Assembly (NCBI RefSeq): GCF_001667185.1
Contig: NZ_LZIC01000133.1
Coordinates: 45,903 to 109,902 of the forward strand
Origin: Mycobacterium sp. 852002-50816_SCH5313054-b
GTDB taxonomy: Bacteria; Actinomycetota; Actinomycetes; Mycobacteriales; Mycobacteriaceae
DNA: 64,000 nt
Direction of reading: 5' to 3'
Below the pieces are notes generated by a model, which worked only from the letters and a program-made list of their open reading frames with translations, ran no database searches and had not been told where the DNA came from. The translations under genes and the position numbers were made by a program. Position 1 is the first letter of the stretch. Each line of letters starts with the position of its first letter. Shown in pieces: positions 54,512 through 63,100 of this stretch.

Positions 54512-55930
54512 TCACCTGCCTGCGCCCAACCGGTCGCGAAGCTCCGCGCGCCTGGCCAGGACCGCCTGCAGCTGCTCGGCGACCCGGGTCGGCGCGGTGC
54601 CGCCCCTGGCGTCACGCGAGGCCACCGAGCCCTCGATGGTCAGCACCTCGCGGACCTGCGCCGTCAGCTCGGGGCTGATGGCGGCCAGCTCGTCGTCGGT
54701 CAGCTCGTCGAGCCCGACGCCGCGGTTTTCGGCGGCCCGCACGGCCCCGCCGGCGGCCTCGTGCGCGGACCGGAAGGGCACACCCTGGCGTACGAGCCAC
54801 TCCGCGATGTCGGTGGCCAGCGTGTAGCCGGCCGGGGCCAGCGCGGCCATCCGCTCGACGTTGAACGCCAGGCTGGCCACCAGCCCCGCCATCGCCGGCA
54901 GCACCAGCTCCAGTTGGGCCACCGCGTCGAAGACCGGCTCTTTGTCCTCCTGCAGGTCGCGGTTGTAGGCCAGCGGCTGGGCCTTCAGCGTCGCCAGCAG
55001 CCCGGCCAGGTTTCCGATCAGCCGCCCGGCCTTGCCCCGGGCCAGCTCGGCAATGTCGGGATTCTTCTTCTGCGGCATGATCGAGCTGCCCGTCGACCAG
55101 GAATCGTGCAGGGTGACATAGCCGAATTCCGTCGAGCTCCACAGGATGACGTCCTCGGCCAGCCGGGACAGGTCGACGCCGATCATGGCGAAGATGAACG
55201 CGGCCTCGGCGGCGAAATCGCGGGCCGCGGTCGCGTCGACAGAGTTCTCGGCGGCGGCGCGAAAGCCCAGCTCCGCGGCGATCGCGTCGGGGTCCAGCCC
55301 CAGTGACGTCCCGGCGAGCGCCCCGGAGCCGTACGGGGACACCGCGGCCCGCTTGTCGAAGTCGACGATCCGGTCCACGTCGCGCAGCAGCGGGTGGGCG
55401 TGCGCGAGCAGGTGCTGGGCCAGCAGGATCGGCTGCGCGGACTGCAGGTGGGTCTTGCCCGGCATGATGGCCGCCGGGTGGGCGGCCGCCTGGCCGGCCA
55501 GCGCGGCGACGACATCGAGCGCCCCGGCCGCGACCCGTCGCACCGCGTCGCGCAGCCACATCCGGAACAGCGTGGCCACCTGGTCGTTGCGCGACCGCCC
55601 GGCCCGCAGCCGGCCGCCCAGGTCGGGCCCGACCCGGTCGATCAGCCCGCGCTCCAGCGCGGCGTGCACGTCCTCGTCGGTCACCAGCGGAGCGAAGGTG
55701 CCGTCGGCGACGTCGGCGGCGAGGCTGTCCAGGCCGGCCAGCAGCCCGTCGCGCTGCTCCTCGTTCAGCAGCCCCGCCTTGAATAGGATCACGGTGTGCG
55801 CGCGCGAGGCGACGATGTCGTAGGGCGCCAGCACCCAGTCGAAGTGCGTGGACTTGCTCAGCGCGGCCAGCGCGTCGGACGGGCCCTCGGCGAACCGTCC
55901 GCCCCACAGCGAACCCTCGCGGGTGCTCAT
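54512..55930 (-). CDS. argH: Argininosuccinate lyase
   Basis: 472 residues, the last step of arginine synthesis (argininosuccinate to arginine and fumarate). Superfamily signature SSIMPQKKNPD lies near 280-290, with GRSRNDQVAT and TSLGLDPD earlier (catalytic His in GKTHLQSAQP). The N-terminus MSTREGSLWGGRFAEGPSD is the family start. It is last in the argCJBDFRGH operon, separated from argG by 87 bases that hold a long hairpin. The 3' end lies next to the pks10 promoter. Confidence 0.97.
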   Translation of the reverse strand: MSTREGSLWGGRFAEGPSDALAALSKSTHFDWVLAPYDIVASRAHTVILFKAGLLNEEQRDGLLAGLDSLAADVADGTFAPLVTDEDVHAALERGLIDRVGPDLGGRLRAGRSRNDQVATLFRMWLRDAVRRVAAGALDVVAALAGQAAAHPAAIMPGKTHLQSAQPILLAQHLLAHAHPLLRDVDRIVDFDKRAAVSPYGSGALAGTSLGLDPDAIAAELGFRAAAENSVDATAARDFAAEAAFIFAMIGVDLSRLAEDVILWSSTEFGYVTLHDSWSTGSSIMPQKKNPDIAELARGKAGRLIGNLAGLLATLKAQPLAYNRDLQEDKEPVFDAVAQLELVLPAMAGLVASLAFNVERMAALAPAGYTLATDIAEWLVRQGVPFRSAHEAAGGAVRAAENRGVGLDELTDDELAAISPELTAQVREVLTIEGSVASRDARGGTAPTRVAEQLQAVLARRAELRDRLGAGR

Positions 55931-55946
55931 GTGCCCGTTACCTCCC

Positions 55947-56006
55947 CGCGAGTGTGCATCTCACGACGCTTCGACGGCGTGTCGCGTCGCAGATTTCACA
56001 CTCGCG
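55947..56006. repeat. Inverted repeat with CGCGAGTGTG arms between argG and argH
   Basis: Arms 55947-55968 and 55985-56006 begin and end with perfect CGCGAGTGTG/CACACTCGCG, followed by imperfect pairing and a closing CGACG/CGTCG; the loop is 16 bases. It starts 12 bases past the argG stop, inside the operon. It could attenuate or process the message before argH. It is related to the hairpin at 13971-14064. Confidence 0.65.
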
Positions 56007-56017
56007 CCCTAGGAGCC

Positions 56018-57214
56018 TCACTGCTGGTCCCGGCGGGCCGCGATCTTCGACGACAGCCCGTGCACGTAGACGAAGCCCTTGGCCGCCGACTGGTCGAAGC
56101 TGTCGCCCTCGTCGTAGGTGGCCAGGTTGAAGTCGTACAGGGATTCGGAGCTGCGCCGGCCGTTGACCGCGATGTGCCCGCCGTGCAACACCATCCGGAT
56201 CTCGCCGGAGACGTGCTCCTGGGTCTTCTCGACGAAGCTCTCCAGCGCGACCTTCAACGGCGAGTACCACAGCCCGTCATAGACCAGCTCGGCCCAGCGC
56301 TGGTCGGTGTGCCGCTTGAACCGGCCCAGCTCGCGCTCCAGGGTGACGTGCTCGAGTTCGGTGTGGGCGGTGACGAGCACCATCGCCCCCGGCGCCTCAT
56401 AGATCTCACGGCTCTTGATGCCCACCAGCCGGTCCTCGACGACGTCGAGGCGCCCGACGCCCTGCGCTCCGGCGCGACGGTTGAGCTCCTCGATCGCCTG
56501 CAGCATCGACACCCCCTTGCCGTCGATCGACACCGGCACGCCGCGCTCGAACCCGACGATCACCTCGTCGGGCGGGCTCCAGTTCAGGGTGGGGTCCTCG
56601 GTGTAGGAGTAGACGTCCTTGGTCGGTGCGTTCCAAAGGTGTTCCAGGAAGCCGGTTTCCACCGCGCGGCCCCACACGTTCTGGTCGATCGAGAACGGCG
56701 AGCGCTTGGTGACGTTGATCGGGATCGCGTTCTCCTCGGCGAACGCGATCGCCTTCTCGCGCGTCCACGCGTAGTCGCGGACCGGCGCCAGCACCTCCAG
56801 ATCCGGGGCCAGCGACGCGAACCCGACCTCGAACCGCACCTGGTCGTTGCCCTTGCCGGTGCAGCCGTGCGCGACGATCGTGCCGCCGTGCTCGCGGGCG
56901 GCAGCCACGAGGTGCTTGACGATGAGCGGCCGGCTGATCGCCGACACCAGCGGGTAGCGGTCCATGTACAACGCGTTGTTGAGCACCGTCGGCAGGCAGT
57001 AGCCCTCGGCGAACTCGTCGCGGGCGTCGACGACGACGGCCTCCACGGCGCCGCAGTCCAGGGCCCGCTGGCGCACCACCTCCATGTCCTCGCCGCCCTG
57101 CCCGAGGTCGATCGCGACCGCAACCACCTCGCGACCGGTCTCCTTGCCGATCCAGCTGATGGCCACCGAGGTGTCCAGGCCCCCGGAATACGCCAGGATG
57201 ACGCGCTCTGACAT
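56018..57214 (-). CDS. argG: Argininosuccinate synthase
   Basis: 398 residues. The ATP-pyrophosphatase P-loop YSGGLDTS is at 9-16 in the typical start MSERVILAYSGG. Further family blocks: GCTGKGNDQVRFE (citrulline/aspartate site), GRAVETGFLEH and TEDPTLNWSPPDE. It ligates citrulline and aspartate at the cost of ATP to AMP and PPi. It lies 12 bases after argR on the same strand and 87 bases before argH. The length is normal for actinobacteria. Confidence 0.97.
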   Translation of the reverse strand: MSERVILAYSGGLDTSVAISWIGKETGREVVAVAIDLGQGGEDMEVVRQRALDCGAVEAVVVDARDEFAEGYCLPTVLNNALYMDRYPLVSAISRPLIVKHLVAAAREHGGTIVAHGCTGKGNDQVRFEVGFASLAPDLEVLAPVRDYAWTREKAIAFAEENAIPINVTKRSPFSIDQNVWGRAVETGFLEHLWNAPTKDVYSYTEDPTLNWSPPDEVIVGFERGVPVSIDGKGVSMLQAIEELNRRAGAQGVGRLDVVEDRLVGIKSREIYEAPGAMVLVTAHTELEHVTLERELGRFKRHTDQRWAELVYDGLWYSPLKVALESFVEKTQEHVSGEIRMVLHGGHIAVNGRRSSESLYDFNLATYDEGDSFDQSAAKGFVYVHGLSSKIAARRDQQ

Positions 57215-57226
57215 AGGTCTCCTTAG

Positions 57227-57721
57227 TTACTTCAGGCGTTCCAGGGTGGTGGCCAGCTCGGCGCCGGTCATCGGCTCCCGGGCCGCCACGAAGACGGTGT
57301 CGTCGCCGGCGATGGTGCCGACCACGTACGGTAACGCCGCGCGATCGATTGCGCTGGCCAAATAGTTGGCGCCGCCGGGGGGCGTGCGCAGCACCGCGAG
57401 GTTGGCGCTGGCGTCGGCGGACACCAGCAGCTCGCTCAGCAACCGGGACAACCGGGCGGTGCCGCCCGACACCCCGCGCACCGGGCTGCCGTCCTCGGGA
57501 ACGATGTAGACCCCGACGCCGCCGTCGGCGCCGCGCAGCTTCACCGCGCCCAGCTCCTCGAGGTCGCGCGACAGCGTGGCCTGCGTGACGTCGATGCCCT
57601 CATCGCCCAGCCGGGCCGCGAGTTCGCTCTGGCTGCTGATCGACGCCGACGACAGGATCGCCACGATGCGGTCCTGGCGTCCGGCCCGGGTGGTCTCGGG
57701 TGTGGTCTTGCTGCGGGTCAT
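57227..57721 (-). CDS. argR: Arginine repressor
   Basis: 164 residues. The N-terminal winged helix-turn-helix (about 18-80; SQSELAARLGDEGIDVTQAT, LSRDLEELGAVKLR) and the C-terminal hexamerising, arginine-binding domain (about 90-164; VGTIAGDDTVFVAARE with the Asp pair that binds arginine) are complete. The ATG at 57721 overlaps the argF stop (ATGA). An upstream extension inside argF is not conserved. It represses the operon in response to arginine; the target is very likely the palindrome in the argC promoter (62969-62982), so argR is autoregulated as an internal gene. Confidence 0.95.
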   Translation of the reverse strand: MTRSKTTPETTRAGRQDRIVAILSSASISSQSELAARLGDEGIDVTQATLSRDLEELGAVKLRGADGGVGVYIVPEDGSPVRGVSGGTARLSRLLSELLVSADASANLAVLRTPPGGANYLASAIDRAALPYVVGTIAGDDTVFVAAREPMTGAELATTLERLK

Positions 57722-58644
57722 GAGCGACGCTCCAGCAGCCAGACCAGCAGCGCCTTCTGGGCGTGCAGCCGGTTTTCGGCCTCGTCCCACACCGCGCTGG
57801 CCGGGCCGTCCATCACCTCATCGGTGATCTCGTCCCCGCGGTGGGCCGGAAGGCAGTGCAGCACAACGGCTTCGGGGTCGGCCAGGCTCAGCAGCCGCGC
57901 GTTGACCTGGAACGGCCGGAACGGCCCCACCCGGTCCAGCCCGTCGCCCTCCTGGCCCATGGACGTCCAGGTGTCGGTGACGACGACGTCGGCGCCCTTC
58001 GCGGCCGCGTCGGCGTCGGCGGTCACGGCGACCGACGCGCCGGTCGCGTCGGCGCGCCGCCCGGCGGCGGCCAGCACCGCGGGGTCCGGTGCGAACCCGT
58101 CGGGCGCCGCGACGGTGACGTGGATGCCGGCGGTGACCCCGCCGAGCATCAGCGAGTGCGCCATGTTGTTGGCGCCGTCGCCAAAGTAGGACAGCCGCAA
58201 GCCTTTCAGCGATCCCTTCCGTTCAGCGACGGTCTGCAGGTCGGCCAGCACCTGGCAGGGGTGGAAGTCGTCGGAGAGCGCGTTGACCACGGGCACGGTC
58301 GCCGTCGCGGCCATCGCCTCGAGCCGGTCCTGCCCGAACGTGCGCCAGACGATCGCCTCGACGTAGCGGGACAACACCTGCGCGGTGTCTCCCAGCGTCT
58401 CGTCGCGCCCCATCTGGGTGCTGCGGGCGTCGACGACGACGGCGTGCCCGCCGAGCTGGGCGATGCCCACCTCGAAGGAGAACCGGGTGCGGGTCGAGTT
58501 CTTGTCGAAGATCACCGCGACGCCGCGCGGCCCCTCCAGTGGACGGCGGCTGAACGGGTCCTTCTTGAGATCAGCGGCCAGCGCGAGCACTTCGGCCTGC
58601 TCTTGGGGCGACAGGTCGTCGTCGCGCAGGAAATGGCGAATCAT
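57718..58644 (-). CDS. argF: Ornithine carbamoyltransferase
   Basis: 308 residues converting ornithine and carbamoyl phosphate to citrulline. The carbamoyl-phosphate loop is STRTRFSFE (about 50-58). The catalytic elements are HPCQVLADLQT and the HCLPAHRG cysteine loop near 267-274. The ATG at 58644 (MIRHFLRDDDL) overlaps the argD stop by four bases. A longer frame upstream lies inside argD and is rejected. The SMG loop (TWTSMGQE) that closes over ornithine is present, which separates it from aspartate and N-acetylornithine carbamoyltransferases. Confidence 0.96.
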   Translation of the reverse strand: MIRHFLRDDDLSPQEQAEVLALAADLKKDPFSRRPLEGPRGVAVIFDKNSTRTRFSFEVGIAQLGGHAVVVDARSTQMGRDETLGDTAQVLSRYVEAIVWRTFGQDRLEAMAATATVPVVNALSDDFHPCQVLADLQTVAERKGSLKGLRLSYFGDGANNMAHSLMLGGVTAGIHVTVAAPDGFAPDPAVLAAAGRRADATGASVAVTADADAAAKGADVVVTDTWTSMGQEGDGLDRVGPFRPFQVNARLLSLADPEAVVLHCLPAHRGDEITDEVMDGPASAVWDEAENRLHAQKALLVWLLERRS

Positions 58645-59825
58645 GCGCTCGCCCCGTCGAGGATGCCCGGCAGCGCTTCGAGGAAGCCGTCGATCTGGGC
58701 TTCGGTGATGATCAGCGGCGGGGCCAGCCGGATGACGTTCGGGGCGGCGGCGTTGACCAGGAACCCAGCGTCGCGCGCGGCCGCCTCGGCGTTCTTGGCG
58801 CGCTGCGCGGTCAGCACGATGCCCCACAGCAGTCCGCGGCCGCGGACGTGGTCGATCAGCGGGTGACCCAGCGTTTCGATGCCGTGGCGCACCGACTTGC
58901 CCAGCACCTCGGCGTGGCGGACCAGGTCCTCGGCCTGGATGGTTCGCAGCACCGCCAGCGCGGCGGCGGTGCAGATCGGGTTGCCGCCGAAGGTGCTGCC
59001 GTGCAGGCCGGGGGTCAGCAGCTCGGCGGCCCGACCGACGGCCAGGCACGCCCCGATGGGCAGCCCGCCGCCGAGGCCCTTGGCCATGGTCACCACGTCC
59101 GGGGTGATGCCGTCGTGCTGGTGGGCGAAAAAGGCTCCGGTGCGGCCCATTCCGGTCTGCACCTCGTCGAGCACCAGCAGGGCGCCGTGGCGCGCCGTGA
59201 TGTCCCGCGCCGCGGCCAGGTAGCCCTCCGGCGGGACGACCACGCCGCTCTCCCCCATGATCGGCTCGAGGAAGACCGCGGCCGTGGCGTCGTCGACCGC
59301 GGCGGCCAGCGCGTCGACGTCGCCGTACGGCACGTGCGTGACGTAACCCGGCAGCGGCTCGAACGGCGCCTGCTTGCTCGGCTGGCCCGTGAGCGCCAGC
59401 GACCCCATCGTGCGGCCGTGAAACGCCTCTTGCGCCGCAACCAGTTTCGTTCGACCGGTCAGCCGCGACAGCTTGAACGCCAGCTCGTTGGCCTCGGTGC
59501 CGGAGTTGCAGAAGAACACGCGCGCCTTGGCGTCGACTGCCAGCACGGCGACCAGTTCCTCCGCCAGCGCGACGCCCGGCTCGGTGGCATACAGGTTGGA
59601 GGTGTGGCCCAGCGTCGCCATCTGGTGCATGACGGCCTCGATGACGGCCGGGTGGCGATGGCCGAGCACGTTGACCGCGATGCCGCCGAGCAGATCGACG
59701 TAGGGCTTGCCGTCGACGTCGGTGACCACGGCGCCGTGACCGCTGGCCAGCGCCAGCGCAGGGGTGCCGTAGTTGTTCATCATCACGGCATCCCAGCGCT
59801 GCTTTAACGCGTCCGTGTGGGTCAC
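58641..59825 (-). CDS. argD: Acetylornithine aminotransferase
   Basis: PLP-dependent class III aminotransferase of 394 residues. The Schiff-base lysine is K249 (TMAKGLGGGLPIGA), and PLP contacts lie in CNSGTEANE (106-114) and LVLDEVQTGMGRTG (217-230). It transaminates N-acetylglutamate semialdehyde to N-acetylornithine and may serve the diaminopimelate pathway too. The GTG start at 59825 overlaps the argB stop (GTGA), and its own stop overlaps the argF start, giving continuous translational coupling. Confidence 0.96.
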   Translation of the reverse strand: MTHTDALKQRWDAVMMNNYGTPALALASGHGAVVTDVDGKPYVDLLGGIAVNVLGHRHPAVIEAVMHQMATLGHTSNLYATEPGVALAEELVAVLAVDAKARVFFCNSGTEANELAFKLSRLTGRTKLVAAQEAFHGRTMGSLALTGQPSKQAPFEPLPGYVTHVPYGDVDALAAAVDDATAAVFLEPIMGESGVVVPPEGYLAAARDITARHGALLVLDEVQTGMGRTGAFFAHQHDGITPDVVTMAKGLGGGLPIGACLAVGRAAELLTPGLHGSTFGGNPICTAAALAVLRTIQAEDLVRHAEVLGKSVRHGIETLGHPLIDHVRGRGLLWGIVLTAQRAKNAEAAARDAGFLVNAAAPNVIRLAPPLIITEAQIDGFLEALPGILDGASA

Positions 59826-60709
59826 GCCTTCACCACCTTCGTGCCCGTTCCGGCGTCGGTGAAAAGCTCGACCAACACACAGTGTTCGACCCTCCCGTCG
59901 ATGATGTGCGCGCTGGGCACACCCGCGGTGACGACCCGCAGGCAGGACTCCACCTTCGGGATCATGCCCGACTCCAGCGCCGGCAGCAGTTGTGCCAGCG
60001 CGACGGTGTCGATCTCACTGACCAGCGAACCGCGGTCCGGCCAACTGGTGTACAGGCCCTCGACATCGGTGAGCATCAGCAGCTTTTCGGCGCCCAGGGC
60101 CTCGGCCAGCGCCGCCGCGGCGGTGTCGGCGTTGATGTTGTGCACCACACCCTCCGCGTCGGGCGCGAGCGTCGACACCACCGGAATCCGCCGCGCGGCA
60201 ATGAGATCCAGTACGGCGGCGGTGTTGACCTCGTCGACGTCGCCGACCAGGCCGATGTCGGTGGCCACGCCGTCGACGGTGACGCTGCGCCGCACGGCGG
60301 TGAACAGTTGTGCGTCCTCGCCGGTGATGCCGACGGCGTAGGGGCCGTGTGCGTTGATCAGGTTGACCAGCTCGCGACCCACCTGCCCGAACAACACCAT
60401 CCGCGCCACGTCGAGCACTTCCGGGGTGGTGACGCGGAATCCGCCCTTGAAGTCCCCTTCGATGCCGAGCCGCCGCAGCATCGCGGTGATCTGCGGCCCG
60501 CCGCCGTGCACGACCACCGGATGGATGCCGCAGTTGCGCAGGAACGCCATGTCGGCCGCGAACGCCTGCCGCAGCGTGTCGTCGGTCATGGCGTTGCCGC
60601 CGTATTTGATGACGACGATCTTGCCGTGCAGCTGCTTGAGCCACGGCAGGGCTTCGGCCAGCACCTGGGCCTTGACCCCCGTGGGCAGCGCGTCGACGCG
60701 GACGGTCAT
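59822..60709 (-). CDS. argB: Acetylglutamate kinase
   Basis: 295 residues of the amino-acid kinase fold. The N-terminal helix (MTVRVDALPTGVKAQVLAEA) matches arginine-inhibited hexameric NAGKs. The KYGGNAM P-loop-like motif is near 36-42, VHGGGPQI near 67-74, with later NINADTAAAALA and LMLTDVEGLY. Arginine feedback inhibition is expected from the N-terminal helix. The ATG at 60709 overlaps the argJ stop. The long open frame upstream is inside argJ and is not coding. Confidence 0.96.
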   Translation of the reverse strand: MTVRVDALPTGVKAQVLAEALPWLKQLHGKIVVIKYGGNAMTDDTLRQAFAADMAFLRNCGIHPVVVHGGGPQITAMLRRLGIEGDFKGGFRVTTPEVLDVARMVLFGQVGRELVNLINAHGPYAVGITGEDAQLFTAVRRSVTVDGVATDIGLVGDVDEVNTAAVLDLIAARRIPVVSTLAPDAEGVVHNINADTAAAALAEALGAEKLLMLTDVEGLYTSWPDRGSLVSEIDTVALAQLLPALESGMIPKVESCLRVVTAGVPSAHIIDGRVEHCVLVELFTDAGTGTKVVKA

Positions 60710-61917
60710 GAGCTGTAGGCCGAGTTCTCTTCGACGTAGCCGTGCGACAGGTCGGTGGTCCGGACGGTGGCGGAGGCGTCGCCGACCCGGAGGTCGACGG
60801 TGATGTCGATGTCGGCGCCCGACAGGTCCACCTGCCGCGCGCCGGGCGCCCCGACCCCGTCGATGCACACCGCGGAACCGTTGAACGACACCCGGATTCG
60901 GTCGGGGTCGAGGGTGACCGGCGCCATGCCGACGGCCGCGAGCACGCGCCCCCAGTTCGGATCCGAGCCGAACACCGCCGTCTTGACCAGGCTGTCGCGG
61001 GCGATGGTCCGCGCGGCGGTCAGCGCGTCGTCCTCGGTGGCCGACCCGGTCACGGTGACGGTGACGCGCTTGGTGACGCCCTCGGCGTCCGCCTGCAGTT
61101 GGGCGCACAGGTCGTCACACACCCGCAGCACCGCCTTGTCGAGGTCGGCCTGGGACGGGGTGATCTCGCTGGCTCCCGATGCGAGCAGCAGCACGGTGTC
61201 GTTGGTCGAACAGCAGCCGTCGATATCGAGCCGGTCGAAGCTGCGCGCGGTGGCGTTGCGCAGCGCCTGGTCGAGCGCCGGCGGCTCGACGGCCGCGTCG
61301 GTGGTGAGCACGCACAGCATCGTGGCCAACGACGGGGCAATCATGCCCGCACCCTTGGCCATGCCACCGAGCGTCCAGTTGTTGGCGTGGTGCAGCGCAA
61401 CCTGTTTCGGCACGGTGTCGGTGGTCATGATGGCCTGGGCGGCCTCGTCCCCACCCGACAGGCCCCCTGCCATCTCGCGCACGATCTCGCGCACTCCGGC
61501 AAGCACCTTGTCCATCGGCAACCGGTCCCCGATCAGCCCCGTGGAGCACACGGCGACCTCGATGGCGCCGGTCTCGGTCCCCCAGTCCGACAGCGCGGCC
61601 GCGACCGCCTCCGCGGTGGCGTGGGCGTCCTGAAAGCCGCCCGGCCCGGTGCAGGCGTTGGCTCCGCCGGAGTTGAGGATCACCGCGCGCAGCTGCCCGG
61701 TGGTCAGCACCTGCTGGGTCCACAGCACCGGCGCGGCCTTGACTTTGTTCCGGGTGATCACCCCGGCGGCCGCGTAGTCGGGGCCTTCGTTGAATACCAA
61801 GGCCAGGTCCGGCCTGCCCGATGCCTTGATGCCGGCGGCGATGCCGGCGGCCCGGAAGCCCGCGGGCGCGGTGACGCCCTGTTCGCGCAGCAACCGCGCC
61901 TCGGCCGTGCGGGTCAC
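60706..61917 (-). CDS. argJ: Glutamate N-acetyltransferase / ornithine acetyltransferase
   Basis: 403 residues. ArgJ is a self-cleaving N-terminal-nucleophile enzyme that moves acetyl from N-acetylornithine to glutamate, so the pathway is cyclic. The autocleavage site is visible: KGAGMIAPSLATML with nucleophile T199. The oxyanion pair lies in STGLIG (TG near 126-127). The start is GTG at 61917, overlapping the argC stop (GTGA). No argA-like gene is present in the operon; ArgJ recycling replaces it for flux, though some acetyl-CoA-dependent activity elsewhere would be needed for priming. Confidence 0.96.
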   Translation of the reverse strand: MTRTAEARLLREQGVTAPAGFRAAGIAAGIKASGRPDLALVFNEGPDYAAAGVITRNKVKAAPVLWTQQVLTTGQLRAVILNSGGANACTGPGGFQDAHATAEAVAAALSDWGTETGAIEVAVCSTGLIGDRLPMDKVLAGVREIVREMAGGLSGGDEAAQAIMTTDTVPKQVALHHANNWTLGGMAKGAGMIAPSLATMLCVLTTDAAVEPPALDQALRNATARSFDRLDIDGCCSTNDTVLLLASGASEITPSQADLDKAVLRVCDDLCAQLQADAEGVTKRVTVTVTGSATEDDALTAARTIARDSLVKTAVFGSDPNWGRVLAAVGMAPVTLDPDRIRVSFNGSAVCIDGVGAPGARQVDLSGADIDITVDLRVGDASATVRTTDLSHGYVEENSAYSS

Positions 61918-62957
61918 GGCGCGACCCCGACCACCGAAAGGCCTTCGCCCTCCGGCCAGCCCAGCGCCAGGTTCATCGACTGCACCGCGGCCCCGCCCGT
62001 CCCCTTGACCAGGTTGTCGATCGCGACGATCGCCACGAAGGTCTCGGCCGCCTCGTCCACCGCCACGGCGACGTGCGCCGCGTTGCTGCCGATGACCGCC
62101 CCGGTGCGGGGCAGCTGCCCCTCGGGCATCAGATAGACGAATGGCTCTGCGTCGTAAGCCTTTTCGTAGGCCGTGCGCAGCTGCGACAGCGGCGCCCGGG
62201 TGCGCGCGGTGCAGGTGGCCAGGATGCCGCGGGACGTCGGGATCAGCACCGGGGTGAACGACACCGTGACGTCGCGGTCGGTGACGGCGCCCAGCCCCTG
62301 CGCGATCTCGGGGGTGTGCCGGTGCGCCCCCGCGATGTTGTAGGCCCGCGCCGAGCCGATGACCTCCGAACCGAGCAGGTCGGCCTTGGCAGCGCGGCCG
62401 GCGCCGGAGGTGCCGCTGACCGCGACCACCGTGACGGCGGGCTCGATGAGGTCCTCGGCCATCGCGGGCGACAGCGCCAGTAACGCCGCGGTCGGGTAGC
62501 AACCCGGGACGGCGATCCGGCGTGCGCCGCGCAGCCGCTCGCGCGCACCCGGCAGCTCGGGCAGGCCGTAGGGCCAGCTGCCGGCGTAGGTAGTTCCGTA
62601 GAACCGCTCCCAGGCGCCGGCGTCGGTGAGCCGAAAGTCGGCCCCGCAGTCGATGATCAACGTGTCCGGGCCGAGCTGTTCGGCCAGCGCGGCCGAATGC
62701 CCGTGCGGCAGGCCCAGGAACACCACGTCGTGGCTGGCGAGCACGGCGGGATCGGTGGGCTCAATCGTGCGCTGGGCCAACGGGATCAGGTGCGGATGGT
62801 GCTCGCCGAGAGTGCTGCCGGCGCTGGCCGCGGCGGTCAGCGCGCCGATCGTCAGCCGACCGTCGGCGCAGGCCGGATGCCCGAGCAGCAGCCGGAGGAT
62901 TTCCCCACCCGCGTAGCCGGTGGCACCGGCAACCGCCACCCTCAATACGTCGGCCAT
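61914..62957 (-). CDS. argC: N-acetyl-gamma-glutamyl-phosphate reductase
   Basis: 347 residues. The NADP-binding start is VAVAGATGYAGGEILRLL (7-24), and the catalytic cysteine is C153 in VPGCYPTAA. The downstream GTSGAGRAAK and HRHTPEIAQGL are family-conserved. It reduces acetylglutamyl phosphate to the semialdehyde and is the first gene of argCJBDFRGH. The ATG at 62957 lies seven bases after the -10 hexamer of the proposed promoter, so the mRNA is probably leaderless. Confidence 0.96.
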   Translation of the reverse strand: MADVLRVAVAGATGYAGGEILRLLLGHPACADGRLTIGALTAAASAGSTLGEHHPHLIPLAQRTIEPTDPAVLASHDVVFLGLPHGHSAALAEQLGPDTLIIDCGADFRLTDAGAWERFYGTTYAGSWPYGLPELPGARERLRGARRIAVPGCYPTAALLALSPAMAEDLIEPAVTVVAVSGTSGAGRAAKADLLGSEVIGSARAYNIAGAHRHTPEIAQGLGAVTDRDVTVSFTPVLIPTSRGILATCTARTRAPLSQLRTAYEKAYDAEPFVYLMPEGQLPRTGAVIGSNAAHVAVAVDEAAETFVAIVAIDNLVKGTGGAAVQSMNLALGWPEGEGLSVVGVAP

Positions 62958-62964
62958 TCGCCCG

Positions 62965-62993
62965 ATTCTGCATGGTTATGCAGACGTTTGCAA
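62965..62993 (-). promoter_or_regulatory. argC promoter with ArgR box (TGCAT-N4-ATGCA)
   Basis: On the minus strand, TTGCAA (62993-62988), a 17-base spacer and CAGAAT (62970-62965), then seven bases to the ATG. A perfect palindrome TGCATAACCATGCA (62982-62969) fills the spacer and touches the -10, as expected of a repressor site. A second small palindrome, TTTGCAAA, covers the -35 (62987-62994) and may be a weaker second ARG box. Confidence 0.7.
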
Positions 62994-63021
62994 ATCCATT
63001 CCACACCTGCAGGAGCGGCGT

Positions 63022-63093
63022 GCGCCCAGGAGGTCGTGTCGGGCAAAGGCTCCGCTTCGGGAGAGCGAGGGCCTACACGAGTCTCCTGGGCGC
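63022..63093. terminator. Long hairpin between the PE-like gene and argC
   Basis: GCGCCCAGGAG (63022-63032) pairs perfectly with CTCCTGGGCGC (63083-63093). Pairing continues with TCGTGT/ACACGA after a small mismatch, closing a 35-base loop. It starts seven bases after the stop of the upstream gene and lacks a T-tract. It fits an I-shaped terminator insulating the arg promoter. Confidence 0.6.
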
Positions 63094-63100
63094 CACCGGT

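Noticed and set aside
62969..62982. TGCAT-N4-ATGCA as a LexA/SOS box
   Set aside because: The mycobacterial SOS box is TCGAAC-N4-GTTCGA. Position and sequence fit ArgR better.
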